From positions 1-25,311 of the forward strand of contig CABTZP010000004.1 of the NCBI GenBank assembly GCA_902489375.1: a stretch of 25,311 nucleotides of DNA, in the 5' to 3' direction. The notes beneath the pieces were generated by a model that ran no database searches, was not told where the DNA came from, and saw only the letters and a list, made by a program, of their open reading frames with translations. A program made the translations under genes and the position numbers. Numbering within the stretch: position 1 is the stretch's first letter; each line of letters begins with the position of its first letter. The stretch is from an uncultured Tissierellia bacterium (GTDB lineage: Bacteria > Bacillota > Clostridia > Tissierellales > Peptoniphilaceae). Shown here one piece after another: positions 6,094 to 12,735 of the stretch.

Positions 6094-7830
6094 TTATTCT
6101 TCTTCCACCGGCACCAGTTCGAATCGGTTGACATCGAAAAGGCCGAAGTCGGTGAGTTTTAGTTCGGGAATCACCGCCAGCGACATAAACGAAAGGGTCA
6201 TGACGGGGTCAATCGCCGACGATACGCCCAGCTTTTCGTGGGCCGCTTTTTGGAGGTCAGCGAGCCGGGTGCTGACAAAATCCGCATCTTGATCCGACAT
6301 CAGTCCGCCGATGGGAAGGGGCAGGCGGGCGAGGACCTTCCCATCTAAAACGAGGACAATGCCGCCCTCTTGCCCAGCCAGCTCAAGAACCGCCATGGCC
6401 ATCTCTTCGGGATCCTTCCCGCAGCAGATGATGTTATGAGAATCGTGGGCAATGGAGATGGCGATGGCCCCTCTTTTCAGCCCATATTTTTCCAGAAAGC
6501 CCAGACCAATGTTTCCCGTTCCCTGATGGCGCTCAATTACGGCCAGTCGGCTGACTTCCGGCTCCCCGCTGAGAATCGCATCGCCACTTTCATCCAGAGG
6601 AAGCTCAATCAGGTTCTTTTTGGTCAGAACGCCGCCCGGAAGCACCTGAATAGCTTTGACCCTGCCGGTTTTCAAATGAAATTTCAGCCGGTCCGCCGAA
6701 AAGTCCTGAAGGTGAAAACTGTTCGAAACCGATTTAGCGTCCGCTCGTTCGACCTTCGGAAGATAGACGCCTTCTTTGGCCACGAGTTTTCCGTCAATGT
6801 ATACTTCGAAGGGAAGGAAGCTCTTCAGATCTCTGACTAAGACAAAGTCCGCCGCCCGACCGGGAAAGAGGCCGCCGCGATCATTTAGCCCAAAAGCTTC
6901 AGCGGTATTTAAGCTGGCCATGGCCACGGCCATCAGAGGATCAAGGCCCATGGAAACCGCAAGCCGCAGATGCTCATTGAGATGGCCTTTTTCCCGGAGG
7001 GTCCGGGCCTGACGGTCATCCGAGCAGAAGAGGCACCGATGGTAATTTTTTTCATTGACTCCGGGAAGAAGCTTTTCCAGGTCATGACAGGAGGATCCCT
7101 GGCGAATCATTACCCGCATCCCGCATTTTAACCGCTGGTCCATTTCTTCCAGGCTGGAGCATTCATGATCAGCCAGGATCCCGGCGGAAGCGTAGGCGTT
7201 CAGTTCCTTTCCCAAAAGTCCCGGAGCATGGCCATCGATCAGCTTATGAGCGGATTTCGCGGCCATGATCTTTTCCATCACGTCTGGATCCGAATAAAGG
7301 ACCCCCGGAAAATTCATCAGCTCGGCAAGGCCGAGGAGTTCATCTTCCTTTAACGGGCCGGCGAGGTCTTTAGCAGAAAGCTTAGCTCCGGCGGTTTCAT
7401 AGGCCGTCGAGGGTACGCAGGAGGGAATCAGATACTCAATTTTCAGGGGGGTTTTGGCCGCCGCCTCCTGCATATACTTCAGCCCTTTGAGACCGGCGAC
7501 GTTGACAATTTCATGAGGGTCCGCGATTACGGTCGTTGTCCCCCAGGGAACGACCGCCTGGGCGAAGGCTTCGGGACTTAAGTAGGAGGATTCGATATGA
7601 ATATGGGCATCCATGAGGCCCGGAAGGATATAGGCTCCCTCCGCGTCAAGTACTTTTTCTCCCTCATAATCCGGGCCGATGCCGGCGATCCGGCGCCCGC
7701 AAACGGCCAGGTCTTCCTCCCGGATCGCGCCTGATCCCACGTCCAGAATTTTTCCGTTTTTTATGACCAGGTCTGCTTTTCGCTCCCCGCGGGCGGTGAG
7801 AATAAGCTGGGTGAGTTCTTCTTTTGTCAT
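6094..7830 (-). CDS. ade: Adenine deaminase
   Basis: This 578-residue amidohydrolase matches bacterial AdeC/Ade in length and motifs. It hydrolyses adenine to hypoxanthine and ammonia for purine salvage. Metal-site and active-site signatures run in order: DAHIHIESS (His76, His78), ADPHE (104-107), DGHAPGL (about 199-205), ADHECSS (about 221-227) and CSDDRQ (Asp271/272). The C-terminal half has the family's SIAHDSHN segment. The ATG at 7830 is preceded by a weak AAAGGCAG. The longer frame starts at a TTG (7860) without support. The gene stands alone, and the 320-bp region upstream is divergent with rubrerythrin. I looked for a purine riboswitch there and did not find one. Confidence 0.92.
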   Translation of the reverse strand: MTKEELTQLILTARGERKADLVIKNGKILDVGSGAIREEDLAVCGRRIAGIGPDYEGEKVLDAEGAYILPGLMDAHIHIESSYLSPEAFAQAVVPWGTTTVIADPHEIVNVAGLKGLKYMQEAAAKTPLKIEYLIPSCVPSTAYETAGAKLSAKDLAGPLKEDELLGLAELMNFPGVLYSDPDVMEKIMAAKSAHKLIDGHAPGLLGKELNAYASAGILADHECSSLEEMDQRLKCGMRVMIRQGSSCHDLEKLLPGVNEKNYHRCLFCSDDRQARTLREKGHLNEHLRLAVSMGLDPLMAVAMASLNTAEAFGLNDRGGLFPGRAADFVLVRDLKSFLPFEVYIDGKLVAKEGVYLPKVERADAKSVSNSFHLQDFSADRLKFHLKTGRVKAIQVLPGGVLTKKNLIELPLDESGDAILSGEPEVSRLAVIERHQGTGNIGLGFLEKYGLKRGAIAISIAHDSHNIICCGKDPEEMAMAVLELAGQEGGIVLVLDGKVLARLPLPIGGLMSDQDADFVSTRLADLQKAAHEKLGVSSAIDPVMTLSFMSLAVIPELKLTDFGLFDVNRFELVPVEEE

Positions 7831-8150
7831 CAATAGGCTGCCTTTCCATGGCCATGCCAAAATCTAGGATGGACGTGGCCAAAATCACGCGAGATTCTAC
7901 GAGATCGTTTTTGATTTGTCCTATATTTTGTTTATTTATACGATATAGGGCTATATATCTACAGTAAGCGGAAAAAGAAGAAGGAACAAGACCTTTTATC
8001 ATTTTTTCGCCGTTCATTTCCCAATAAAATCTTTTTCCGAAGCTGAGAATAAATTTATTCTTCATGGCCATATTTTTATTCTATTATGGTAGAGGAAAGA
8101 TTTTTGTCCCAATCCGGTCTGAACCGGATGAAGCAATAAGGAGGAGTAAG
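7831..8150. promoter_or_regulatory. Divergent ade / rubrerythrin control region
   Basis: This 320-bp gap holds three symmetric elements. An inverted repeat CCTATAT (7920-7926) / ATATAGG (7943-7949) overlaps a possible rightward promoter, TTGTTT (7928-7933)-N18-TATATA (7952-7957). A perfect 16-bp palindrome AGAATAAATTTATTCT (8046-8061) lies just upstream of TATTAT (8082-8087), a second possible -10 for rubrerythrin. A hairpin ATCCGGT/ACCGGAT (8112-8118/8123-8129, loop CTGA) sits in the rubrerythrin leader before its ribosome site. A leftward promoter for ade may be TTGGGA-N17-TGATAA on the minus strand, but this is weak. Confidence 0.45.
8046..8061. promoter_or_regulatory. 16-bp palindromic operator candidate upstream of rubrerythrin
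   Basis: AGAATAAATTTATTCT is perfectly self-complementary. Its AT-rich, A-A-T-A centred symmetry is of the general kind bound by PerR/Fur-family repressors, which commonly control rubrerythrin genes in anaerobic Bacillota. It is not an exact match to the PerR consensus TTATAATnATTATAA, so the regulator is only a guess. Confidence 0.4.
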
Positions 8151-8732
8151 ATGACCAGTTTAAAAGGAACCGAGACCGCTAAGAATTTAATGAAGGCTTT
8201 TGCCGGTGAATCCCAGGCGAGAAATCGCTACACCTTCGCCGCGGAAAAGGCAAAAGAAGAAGGATACGGCTATATCGCCTTAGTTTTTGAAGATACCGCT
8301 TCAAACGAAAAAGTTCATGCTGAGGAATGGATGGAATTTTTAGCGGAGGAATTTGATCTCGCTGAAGGCATTGGCATTGAAGGAGAATTCCCCGTTGTCT
8401 TAGGCGACACCAAAGAGAATTTAAAGGGTGCGGCAGCCGGCGAACATGAGGAATGGACCGAAATGTATCCCGAGATGGCCGAAGTCGCGGAAAAAGAAGG
8501 CTTTAAGAAGATCGCCGCTAAATTCCGCCTGGTCGCTGAAGTCGAGAAATTCCATGAAGAGCGCTACAATAAGCTTTATGACGCCTTTGTAGATGGGTCG
8601 CTTTTCAAGAGAGAGAAGGAAGTCTTCTGGAGATGCCGCAACTGCGGATGCATTATCAAAGCCAAAGAAGCGCCGAAGAAGTGCCCGATTTGCGAAGAAC
8701 CTCAGGGCTATTTCGAAAAGATCGTTTGCTAA
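8151..8732 (+). CDS. rbr: Rubrerythrin
   Basis: This 193-residue cytosolic non-haem iron protein reduces hydrogen peroxide to water with electrons from rubredoxin or NADH. The N-terminal ferritin-like diiron domain supplies GESQARNR (Glu20), a second E-x-x-H in NEKVHAEE (Glu53, His56), GEHEEW (about 98-102) and VEKFHEE (Glu132, His135). The C-terminal rubredoxin-like domain has four cysteines in two C-x2-C pairs (Cys162/165 and 178/181). The start is fixed by AAGGAGG just upstream of ATG 8151. The frame is open further upstream to 8064 but without a ribosome site. A hydrolase gene follows after 9 bp, so the two are likely cotranscribed. Confidence 0.95.
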   Translation: MTSLKGTETAKNLMKAFAGESQARNRYTFAAEKAKEEGYGYIALVFEDTASNEKVHAEEWMEFLAEEFDLAEGIGIEGEFPVVLGDTKENLKGAAAGEHEEWTEMYPEMAEVAEKEGFKKIAAKFRLVAEVEKFHEERYNKLYDAFVDGSLFKREKEVFWRCRNCGCIIKAKEAPKKCPICEEPQGYFEKIVC

Positions 8733-8741
8733 GAGACGCGT

Positions 8742-9305
8742 ATGGCGATTTTTGAAAAATATCATTGCCGCCGGGACGATGCCGCCGTCATGGTCGTTGA
8801 TGTCCAGGGCGTGCTTTTAGGAATCCAGCAAAACCAAGAAAAGACGGTAAAAAACATCTCGATTCTTCTGGAAGCGGCCAAAGCCTATGAGATGCCCGCG
8901 CTTTATACCGAGCAGTATCCCAAGGCCATGGGTCCGACGGTCGAACCTCTGCTCAGCCTTTTAAAGGAATGCCATGCCGCCTACGATTCCAAGACGGTAT
9001 TTAATGGGATGACCGATAAAATGATCCGCGCTCTGGGGGAGACGGGGAGAAAGCAGGTCATTTTGATGGGGATGGAAACCCAGGCCTGTGTCTTCGCGAC
9101 CTGCCGGGCCCTTCTCGAACATGGATATGATGTGATCGTGCCCAAGGATTGTGTCACTTCTCGTTTCGCTGAAAACTGGGAAAATGCTCTCGATGTTTTG
9201 CGGGAAATGGGCGCGGTGATCATGAACATGGAAATGGTCCTTTTGGACCTCATTGGCGATGCCAAAGATCCGCAGTTCAGGAGCCTTCAAAAGCTGATTA
9301 TGTAG
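8742..9305 (+). CDS. Isochorismatase-fold cysteine hydrolase
   Basis: This 187-residue protein belongs to the isochorismatase-like hydrolase superfamily. The Asp-Lys-Cys triad is visible: Asp20 in VMVVDVQ, Lys84 in DSKTVF and Cys116 in MGMETQACV, with the usual following G-Y-D-V-I-V-x-K-D segment. The family includes nicotinamidases and many amidases of unknown substrate. The short YcaC-like layout and TEQYPKAMG do not identify a substrate. It starts 9 bp after rubrerythrin with a poor ribosome site (AAGAGACGCGT before ATG), so translation may be coupled to the gene upstream. A link to oxidative stress is only suggested by position. Confidence 0.82.
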   Translation: MAIFEKYHCRRDDAAVMVVDVQGVLLGIQQNQEKTVKNISILLEAAKAYEMPALYTEQYPKAMGPTVEPLLSLLKECHAAYDSKTVFNGMTDKMIRALGETGRKQVILMGMETQACVFATCRALLEHGYDVIVPKDCVTSRFAENWENALDVLREMGAVIMNMEMVLLDLIGDAKDPQFRSLQKLIM

Positions 9306-9322
9306 AAGAGGCGGCTTTAGCA

Positions 9323-9405
9323 GGGAAGCAGTTTAAGAAGAAACCGGTTTATACCGGAAAGCAGTTTAAGCCGAAAACTGGTTTTAGGCGGAAAGCGTTT
9401 TAAGC
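9323..9405. repeat. Three imperfect 33-34-bp tandem repeats
   Basis: Units begin at 9323, 9356 and 9390 with GGAAAGCAGTTTAAG or close variants (GGGAAGCAGTTTAAG, GGAAAGCGTTTTAAG). Each unit carries internal symmetry: AAACCGGTTT (9341-9350) in unit 1, and CAGTTT/AAACTG (9362-9367/9375-9380) in unit 2. The copies decay toward the right. Confidence 0.7.
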
Positions 9406-9569
9406 TGGGGCGGGGTTTTGCCAGCTGAGCTGATGATTGCCCTTGACCAGTCTCCCACGGTCTGGCTAACCTGGCGATTTCTATTAACCAGCCCCGCTAC
9501 AGGTGGCTGACCAGAGCCAGGGGCCAGAGCAGAAGTGCATCGGCCGATCCCTAGGCGGGAGCAATCAGC

Positions 9570-9611
9570 GCATAAAAAAAGAAGCCGAATGTTCGGCTTC
9601 TTTTTTTATGC
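9570..9611. terminator. Perfect bidirectional rho-independent terminator
   Basis: Two 20-bp arms (9570-9589 and 9592-9611) are perfect reverse complements around a TG centre. GAAGCCGAA pairs with TTCGGCTTC, flanked by A7 on the left and T7 on the right, so it works on either strand. It ends the rubrerythrin-hydrolase transcript, 265 bp beyond the last stop. Confidence 0.92.
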
Positions 9612-9667
9612 AGCAGGGGGCTTAGGCCAGCCGAGCAGGGTCAAAAGGAGCCCGCCGGTCCGCTTCT

Positions 9668-9743
9668 CCGCCGGAGGCGGCCAACGCCCTTAGATCCGCC
9701 GCCCGCGGCGGCACCGTCCGTCCAGCGGACGGGATACCTTATC
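9668..9743. repeat. Cluster of three hairpin modules matching the 200-611 array
   Basis: CCGCC-GGA-GGCGG (9668-9680) is identical to 516-528, and its tail GGCCAACGCCCTT matches 277-289. CCGCCG/CGGCGG (9696-9701/9706-9711) is followed by CCGTCCG/CGGACGG (9714-9720/9726-9732). The tail ACCTTATC (9736-9743) is the same as at 222-229. The order of two of the modules is swapped relative to the first array. Confidence 0.7.
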
Positions 9744-9833
9744 CCCGCCCCAAAACAAAAGCGAAAAAATCGGTTGCCAAAGAATAAAAATCATGTTAGC
9801 GTGTAATCAGTACTTGTGGGAGGATGGAAATTT

Positions 9834-11609
9834 ATGGGTGAGACCATAACAATCCAAAGTATTCAGTGGGAGCTGATTGTCTGCGGGCTCGGCCTTTTCC
9901 TTTTTGGCATCAAGCTGATGGGGGATAACCTCACTAATTTTGCCGGGACCAAGATCCGTGGATATATTGAGAAATATACTTCCACTCCCTTGCGGGCGAT
10001 TTTCGTGGGGCTAGTTTTAACCGGCCTTATTCAGTCATCCTCAGCGACGACCGTCATCGCCATTTCCCTGGTAAGGGCTGATTTAATGACCCTCCAGCAG
10101 GCCATCGGCATAACCCTCGGCGCCAATATCGGAACGACGGTAACCTCCGTCTTGATCGGTATTGATCTGGGTTATTTTTCTTACTATCTTCTCTTGATCG
10201 GTGTCATCCTGATCATGTTCGCCCGGCGAAAAAGACTCATTTATTTGGGCAATATCATCGCCGGTTTTTCTCTGCTTTTTATCGGTTTGAATCTGATGGG
10301 GGAGGCCCTAAAACAGCTTCAGTATGTTGAAGGCTTTACCGAGCTGATCGTGAAAATGGGCAAACACCCCGGCATCTCGGTCCTCATCGGCGCTGCCTTA
10401 ACCGGCGTGATCCAGTCTTCGTCTGCCTTTGTCGGTATTGTCCAGAAGCTTTATGACGCGGGCGCGCTGACGCTCTTACCGGCGATCGGGATGGTCTTCG
10501 GCGCCAACATCGGGACGACGGTGACGGCGATCTTAGCCTCTATCGGGGGAAGCGTTTCGGCAAAACGAACCGCCCTCTTCCACCTTTTCTTCAATGTGAT
10601 TACCTCGTTGATCTTTTTGATCTTCATTCATCCCTATGCCGCATTTGTCAGCTGGGGGGCGGAAAAATTTCAGCTTAACCCCATGATGACCATCGCCCTG
10701 GCGCACTTGGTCTTTAACTTCGCCGGCGTCTTCATCTTTGCTCCGCTGACCAAGTGGGCGGCAGTGGCCCTGCGAAAGCTGATTCCGGGGAAGGAAGTCA
10801 ACTACTATGAGCTGGCCCAGCTCCACCTGGACGATTCCGTTACCCAGGGCTTCCCGGCTCAGGCCCTCCAGCAGGCTCATTCGGCGATCGAGCAGATCGC
10901 GGAGCTGGTCTTCCGCAGCCTTCTTTCGGCAGAGCGCTATTATCGGACACGGGATCACGAGTTTTACGAACGAATCGAAAAGTTTGAAGGGATTATTAAT
11001 TCCTGTGACCGGGAGATCAATTCCTTCCTTCTTAAGATTACAAAGGATCAGCTTTCCACCGATCAGTCCTCGGAGTATTCCATTAATGTTGCCGTGGAGA
11101 GAAAATTTGAGCGGATTGGCGATGCCGTGGCCAACATTGGCACTTATCTGAGCGAGGCCTATGAGGAAAAAGCCTCGTTTACCAAGGTGGACGCGGTCGG
11201 ACTCGATGATATGTTTGCCCTCCTTACGGAAATCTATTCCTGCGCCCTTCAGATTTACAAGACCAGGGATGCGAAATTCTATGATCGGGTCCAAAAGGAC
11301 CAGGACAAAATCAATGAGCTGGAAAATAAAATCCGCCAGGAGCACTTTATTCGGATTATGGAAAGCAACGCGCCCTCCACCCCGGCTGATCGGGCCTTCG
11401 ATGATATCATCATTCAGATGGAGCTGATTGGCAGCCTTTGCTTCGACATTGCCCGGTTAACGATTAATCCCTCGGAGCTTCATCCCGAGGATTCGACGCC
11501 TTCCCATGAATTTTTCCGGAACAATTTCCTGGATGATGAAGGAAATTTCTTAACTGGCGGACAAAGACAGCTCAGTCAAATGTCGAAAAAAACCCTTCCT
11601 CCCGCGTAA
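9834..11609 (+). CDS. Na+/phosphate cotransporter with C-terminal PhoU domain
   Basis: This 591-residue protein of the NptA/PNaS family is expected to import phosphate with sodium. The two inverted repeats carry their signature QSSS (67-70 in GLIQSSSATTV, 194-197 in GVIQSSSAFVG), each followed by GANIGTTVT (96-104 and 223-231). About eight or nine membrane segments fill residues 12-330. From about 345 to 560 the chain is hydrophilic and helical and fits a PhoU domain (for example ERKFERIGDAVANIG), as is common in Gram-positive members. I chose ATG 9834, 10 bp after GGGAGG. An upstream GTG at 9816 overlaps that site. The stop codon lies within its own terminator hairpin. Confidence 0.9.
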   Translation: MGETITIQSIQWELIVCGLGLFLFGIKLMGDNLTNFAGTKIRGYIEKYTSTPLRAIFVGLVLTGLIQSSSATTVIAISLVRADLMTLQQAIGITLGANIGTTVTSVLIGIDLGYFSYYLLLIGVILIMFARRKRLIYLGNIIAGFSLLFIGLNLMGEALKQLQYVEGFTELIVKMGKHPGISVLIGAALTGVIQSSSAFVGIVQKLYDAGALTLLPAIGMVFGANIGTTVTAILASIGGSVSAKRTALFHLFFNVITSLIFLIFIHPYAAFVSWGAEKFQLNPMMTIALAHLVFNFAGVFIFAPLTKWAAVALRKLIPGKEVNYYELAQLHLDDSVTQGFPAQALQQAHSAIEQIAELVFRSLLSAERYYRTRDHEFYERIEKFEGIINSCDREINSFLLKITKDQLSTDQSSEYSINVAVERKFERIGDAVANIGTYLSEAYEEKASFTKVDAVGLDDMFALLTEIYSCALQIYKTRDAKFYDRVQKDQDKINELENKIRQEHFIRIMESNAPSTPADRAFDDIIIQMELIGSLCFDIARLTINPSELHPEDSTPSHEFFRNNFLDDEGNFLTGGQRQLSQMSKKTLPPA

Positions 11610-11624
11610 GGGGGGATTTTTTTT
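11597..11624 (+). terminator. Terminator overlapping the transporter stop codon
   Basis: TCCTCCC (11597-11603) pairs with GGGGGGA (11610-11616) with one G-T wobble, followed by T8 (11617-11624). The loop GCGTAA contains the TAA stop codon of the gene. Confidence 0.75.
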
Positions 11625-11685
11625 CGGCTGACAAAAGGCGAACCCCAGGCGATTTTGTATCGTGAACCTGAATAAGGAAATGAAG

Positions 11686-12552
11686 ATGAAATATTATGGT
11701 GATGTCTACCGGCCCCCTTCGGAGGCTCGGTCTTTGATCATTCAGTGTACCCTCGGCTGCTCTAAGAATACCTGCCTTTTTTGTTCCATGTATAAGGCGG
11801 AAGACTTTGTGATGAGAAAGCAGGAGGAGATTTTATCGGATCTTCAGGAAGGGGCCCGTCTTTTTCCCGGGACCCGCCGCATTTTTTTAGCTGACGGGGA
11901 CGCCCTGGTTATGCCGACGCCCCGGCTTTTAGAGATCATCCATTCCAGTCGGGCACTTTTTCCCGCTTTTGAGCGGGCATCTTCCTACGCCACGGTAAAA
12001 GATATTCTCCAAAAAACCGATGAGGACCTTCTCGCCCTCCGAAAGGCCGGCCTTACGCTGGTCTATATCGGCCTGGAATCCGGATCAGATGAAATTTTAC
12101 GGGCCATGGACAAGGACCAGACCCAGGAAGAATTTGTGGAGGCCATGGAAAAGGTCAAAAAGGCGGGAATGAAAAGCTCCGTGACCCTGATTTTCGGCCT
12201 GGGAGGCCGGGAAAAATCCGACCTTCATATCCGGGAATCGGCCCGGGCCATTTCCCGGACCCGCCCCGACTACCTTTCCTTTTTAAGTCTTCAGCTCTCC
12301 CCCCGAGCGCCCCTTTTTGACCAGGTGAGAAAGGGAGATTTCATCCTTCTGTCCGATGAAGAAGAGATGGGGGAGATGAGGCGCTTTATTGAGCAAACCG
12401 ACAGTCCCGGGACGGTTTTTCGCTCAAACCACGCCTCCAACCCTGTGGCCATCGCGGGGACCTTGAACGAGGACCGGGAGAAGATGCTCGAAGCGATTAA
12501 CCGGGCGGTTGAAAAAAAGGCTTACCGGCCGATGAGCTGGCGGGGACTATAA
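11686..12552 (+). CDS. Radical SAM protein, CX4CX2C cluster motif
   Basis: This 288-residue radical SAM enzyme has a cluster motif GCSKNTCLFCSMY that gives Cys25-x4-Cys30-x2-Cys33, one residue longer than the classic C-x3-C-x2-C. I recall this spacing in a group of clostridial radical SAM proteins beginning GDxYRPPSEA, and the N-terminus here (MKYYGDVYRPPSEA) fits that group. The rest follows the Elp3/MiaB-like barrel: LADGDALVM, TLVYIGLESGSDEIL (the SAM-contacting GLESG) and VTLIFGLGG. It has no second Fe-S cluster or B12 domain. AAGGAA lies 6 bp before ATG 11686. In-frame ATG 11680 and GTG 11662 lack suitable ribosome sites. The reaction is unknown. Confidence 0.82.
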   Translation: MKYYGDVYRPPSEARSLIIQCTLGCSKNTCLFCSMYKAEDFVMRKQEEILSDLQEGARLFPGTRRIFLADGDALVMPTPRLLEIIHSSRALFPAFERASSYATVKDILQKTDEDLLALRKAGLTLVYIGLESGSDEILRAMDKDQTQEEFVEAMEKVKKAGMKSSVTLIFGLGGREKSDLHIRESARAISRTRPDYLSFLSLQLSPRAPLFDQVRKGDFILLSDEEEMGEMRRFIEQTDSPGTVFRSNHASNPVAIAGTLNEDREKMLEAINRAVEKKAYRPMSWRGL

Positions 12553-12566
12553 AATAGGCGGGGGTT

Positions 12567-12596
12567 TTGACAAGAAACCGGGATTGGCGATATACT
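12567..12596 (+). promoter_or_regulatory. Strong sigma-A promoter of the PFOR gene
   Basis: A perfect TTGACA (12567-12572) and TATACT (12591-12596, five of six) are separated by 18 bp. The expected start of transcription is near 12603, giving a leader of about 130 nt. This is the most consensus-like promoter in the window, in keeping with a highly expressed central enzyme. Confidence 0.75.
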
Positions 12597-12624
12597 TCAA
12601 TTGTTCGTATTTTGTTTTTAATGC

Positions 12625-12640
12625 ATGAAAACGCTTTCTT
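12625..12640 (+). promoter_or_regulatory. Catabolite-responsive element (cre) downstream of the promoter
   Basis: ATGAAAACGCTTTCTT fits the CcpA cre consensus WTGNNARCGNWWWCAW at 15 of 16 positions. It includes the invariant central CG and the inverted TGAAA/TTTC arms. It lies about 20-35 nt after the predicted transcription start, a position from which CcpA usually blocks elongation or open-complex formation. Confidence 0.65.
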
Positions 12641-12656
12641 TTTAGGCTTGCATGCA

Positions 12657-12668
12657 AGGCCCGTATGA
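12657..12668. promoter_or_regulatory. 12-bp perfect palindrome in the PFOR leader
   Basis: CTTGCATGCAAG lies 16 bp after the cre site. It is fully self-complementary and has no loop, so it suits a dimeric DNA-binding protein better than an RNA hairpin. I cannot name the regulator. It does not match the Rex motif TTGTTAAnnnnTTAACAA. Confidence 0.35.
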
Positions 12669-12735
12669 TTTTTCATGGGCGAATCAAATCGTTTTATTTT
12701 GTTAGGAATGTAGGAAAATGTAGAGGAGGAAGAAA

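Larger units (their letters stand above)
9306..9833. other. Gene-free 528-bp block with repeats, terminator and hairpins
   Basis: I find no coding frame here. From left to right it holds three 33-34-bp tandem repeats (9323-9405), a GC-rich stretch with several small stems (for example TGGCT/AGCCA at 9514-9529), a perfect bidirectional terminator (9570-9611), three hairpin modules related to those at 200-611 (9668-9743), and an AT-rich run ahead of the transporter gene with TTGCCA at 9774-9779 as a possible -35. The part left of the terminator could be an untranslated tail or a small RNA. Confidence 0.55.

Noticed and set aside
7861..7990. Possible purine riboswitch ahead of adenine deaminase
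   Set aside because: I compared both strands with the conserved purine aptamer core (GGGAGTTTCTACC...CCGTAAA) and found only an isolated ATCTAC on the wrong strand for ade. The stems do not fit.
7664..8071. A 135-codon minus-strand frame upstream of and overlapping adenine deaminase
   Set aside because: It overlaps the clear N-terminus of Ade in another frame and covers the AT-rich divergent promoter region. No motif is seen.
9321..9345. SRP RNA-like GGAAGCAG motif
   Set aside because: The motif is part of a three-copy tandem repeat and lacks the paired GGUC and GCA loop context of SRP RNA.
10533..11345. A 270-codon minus-strand frame within the phosphate transporter gene
   Set aside because: It is fully antisense to a well-supported NptA-PhoU gene, with no ribosome binding site and no recognisable domain.
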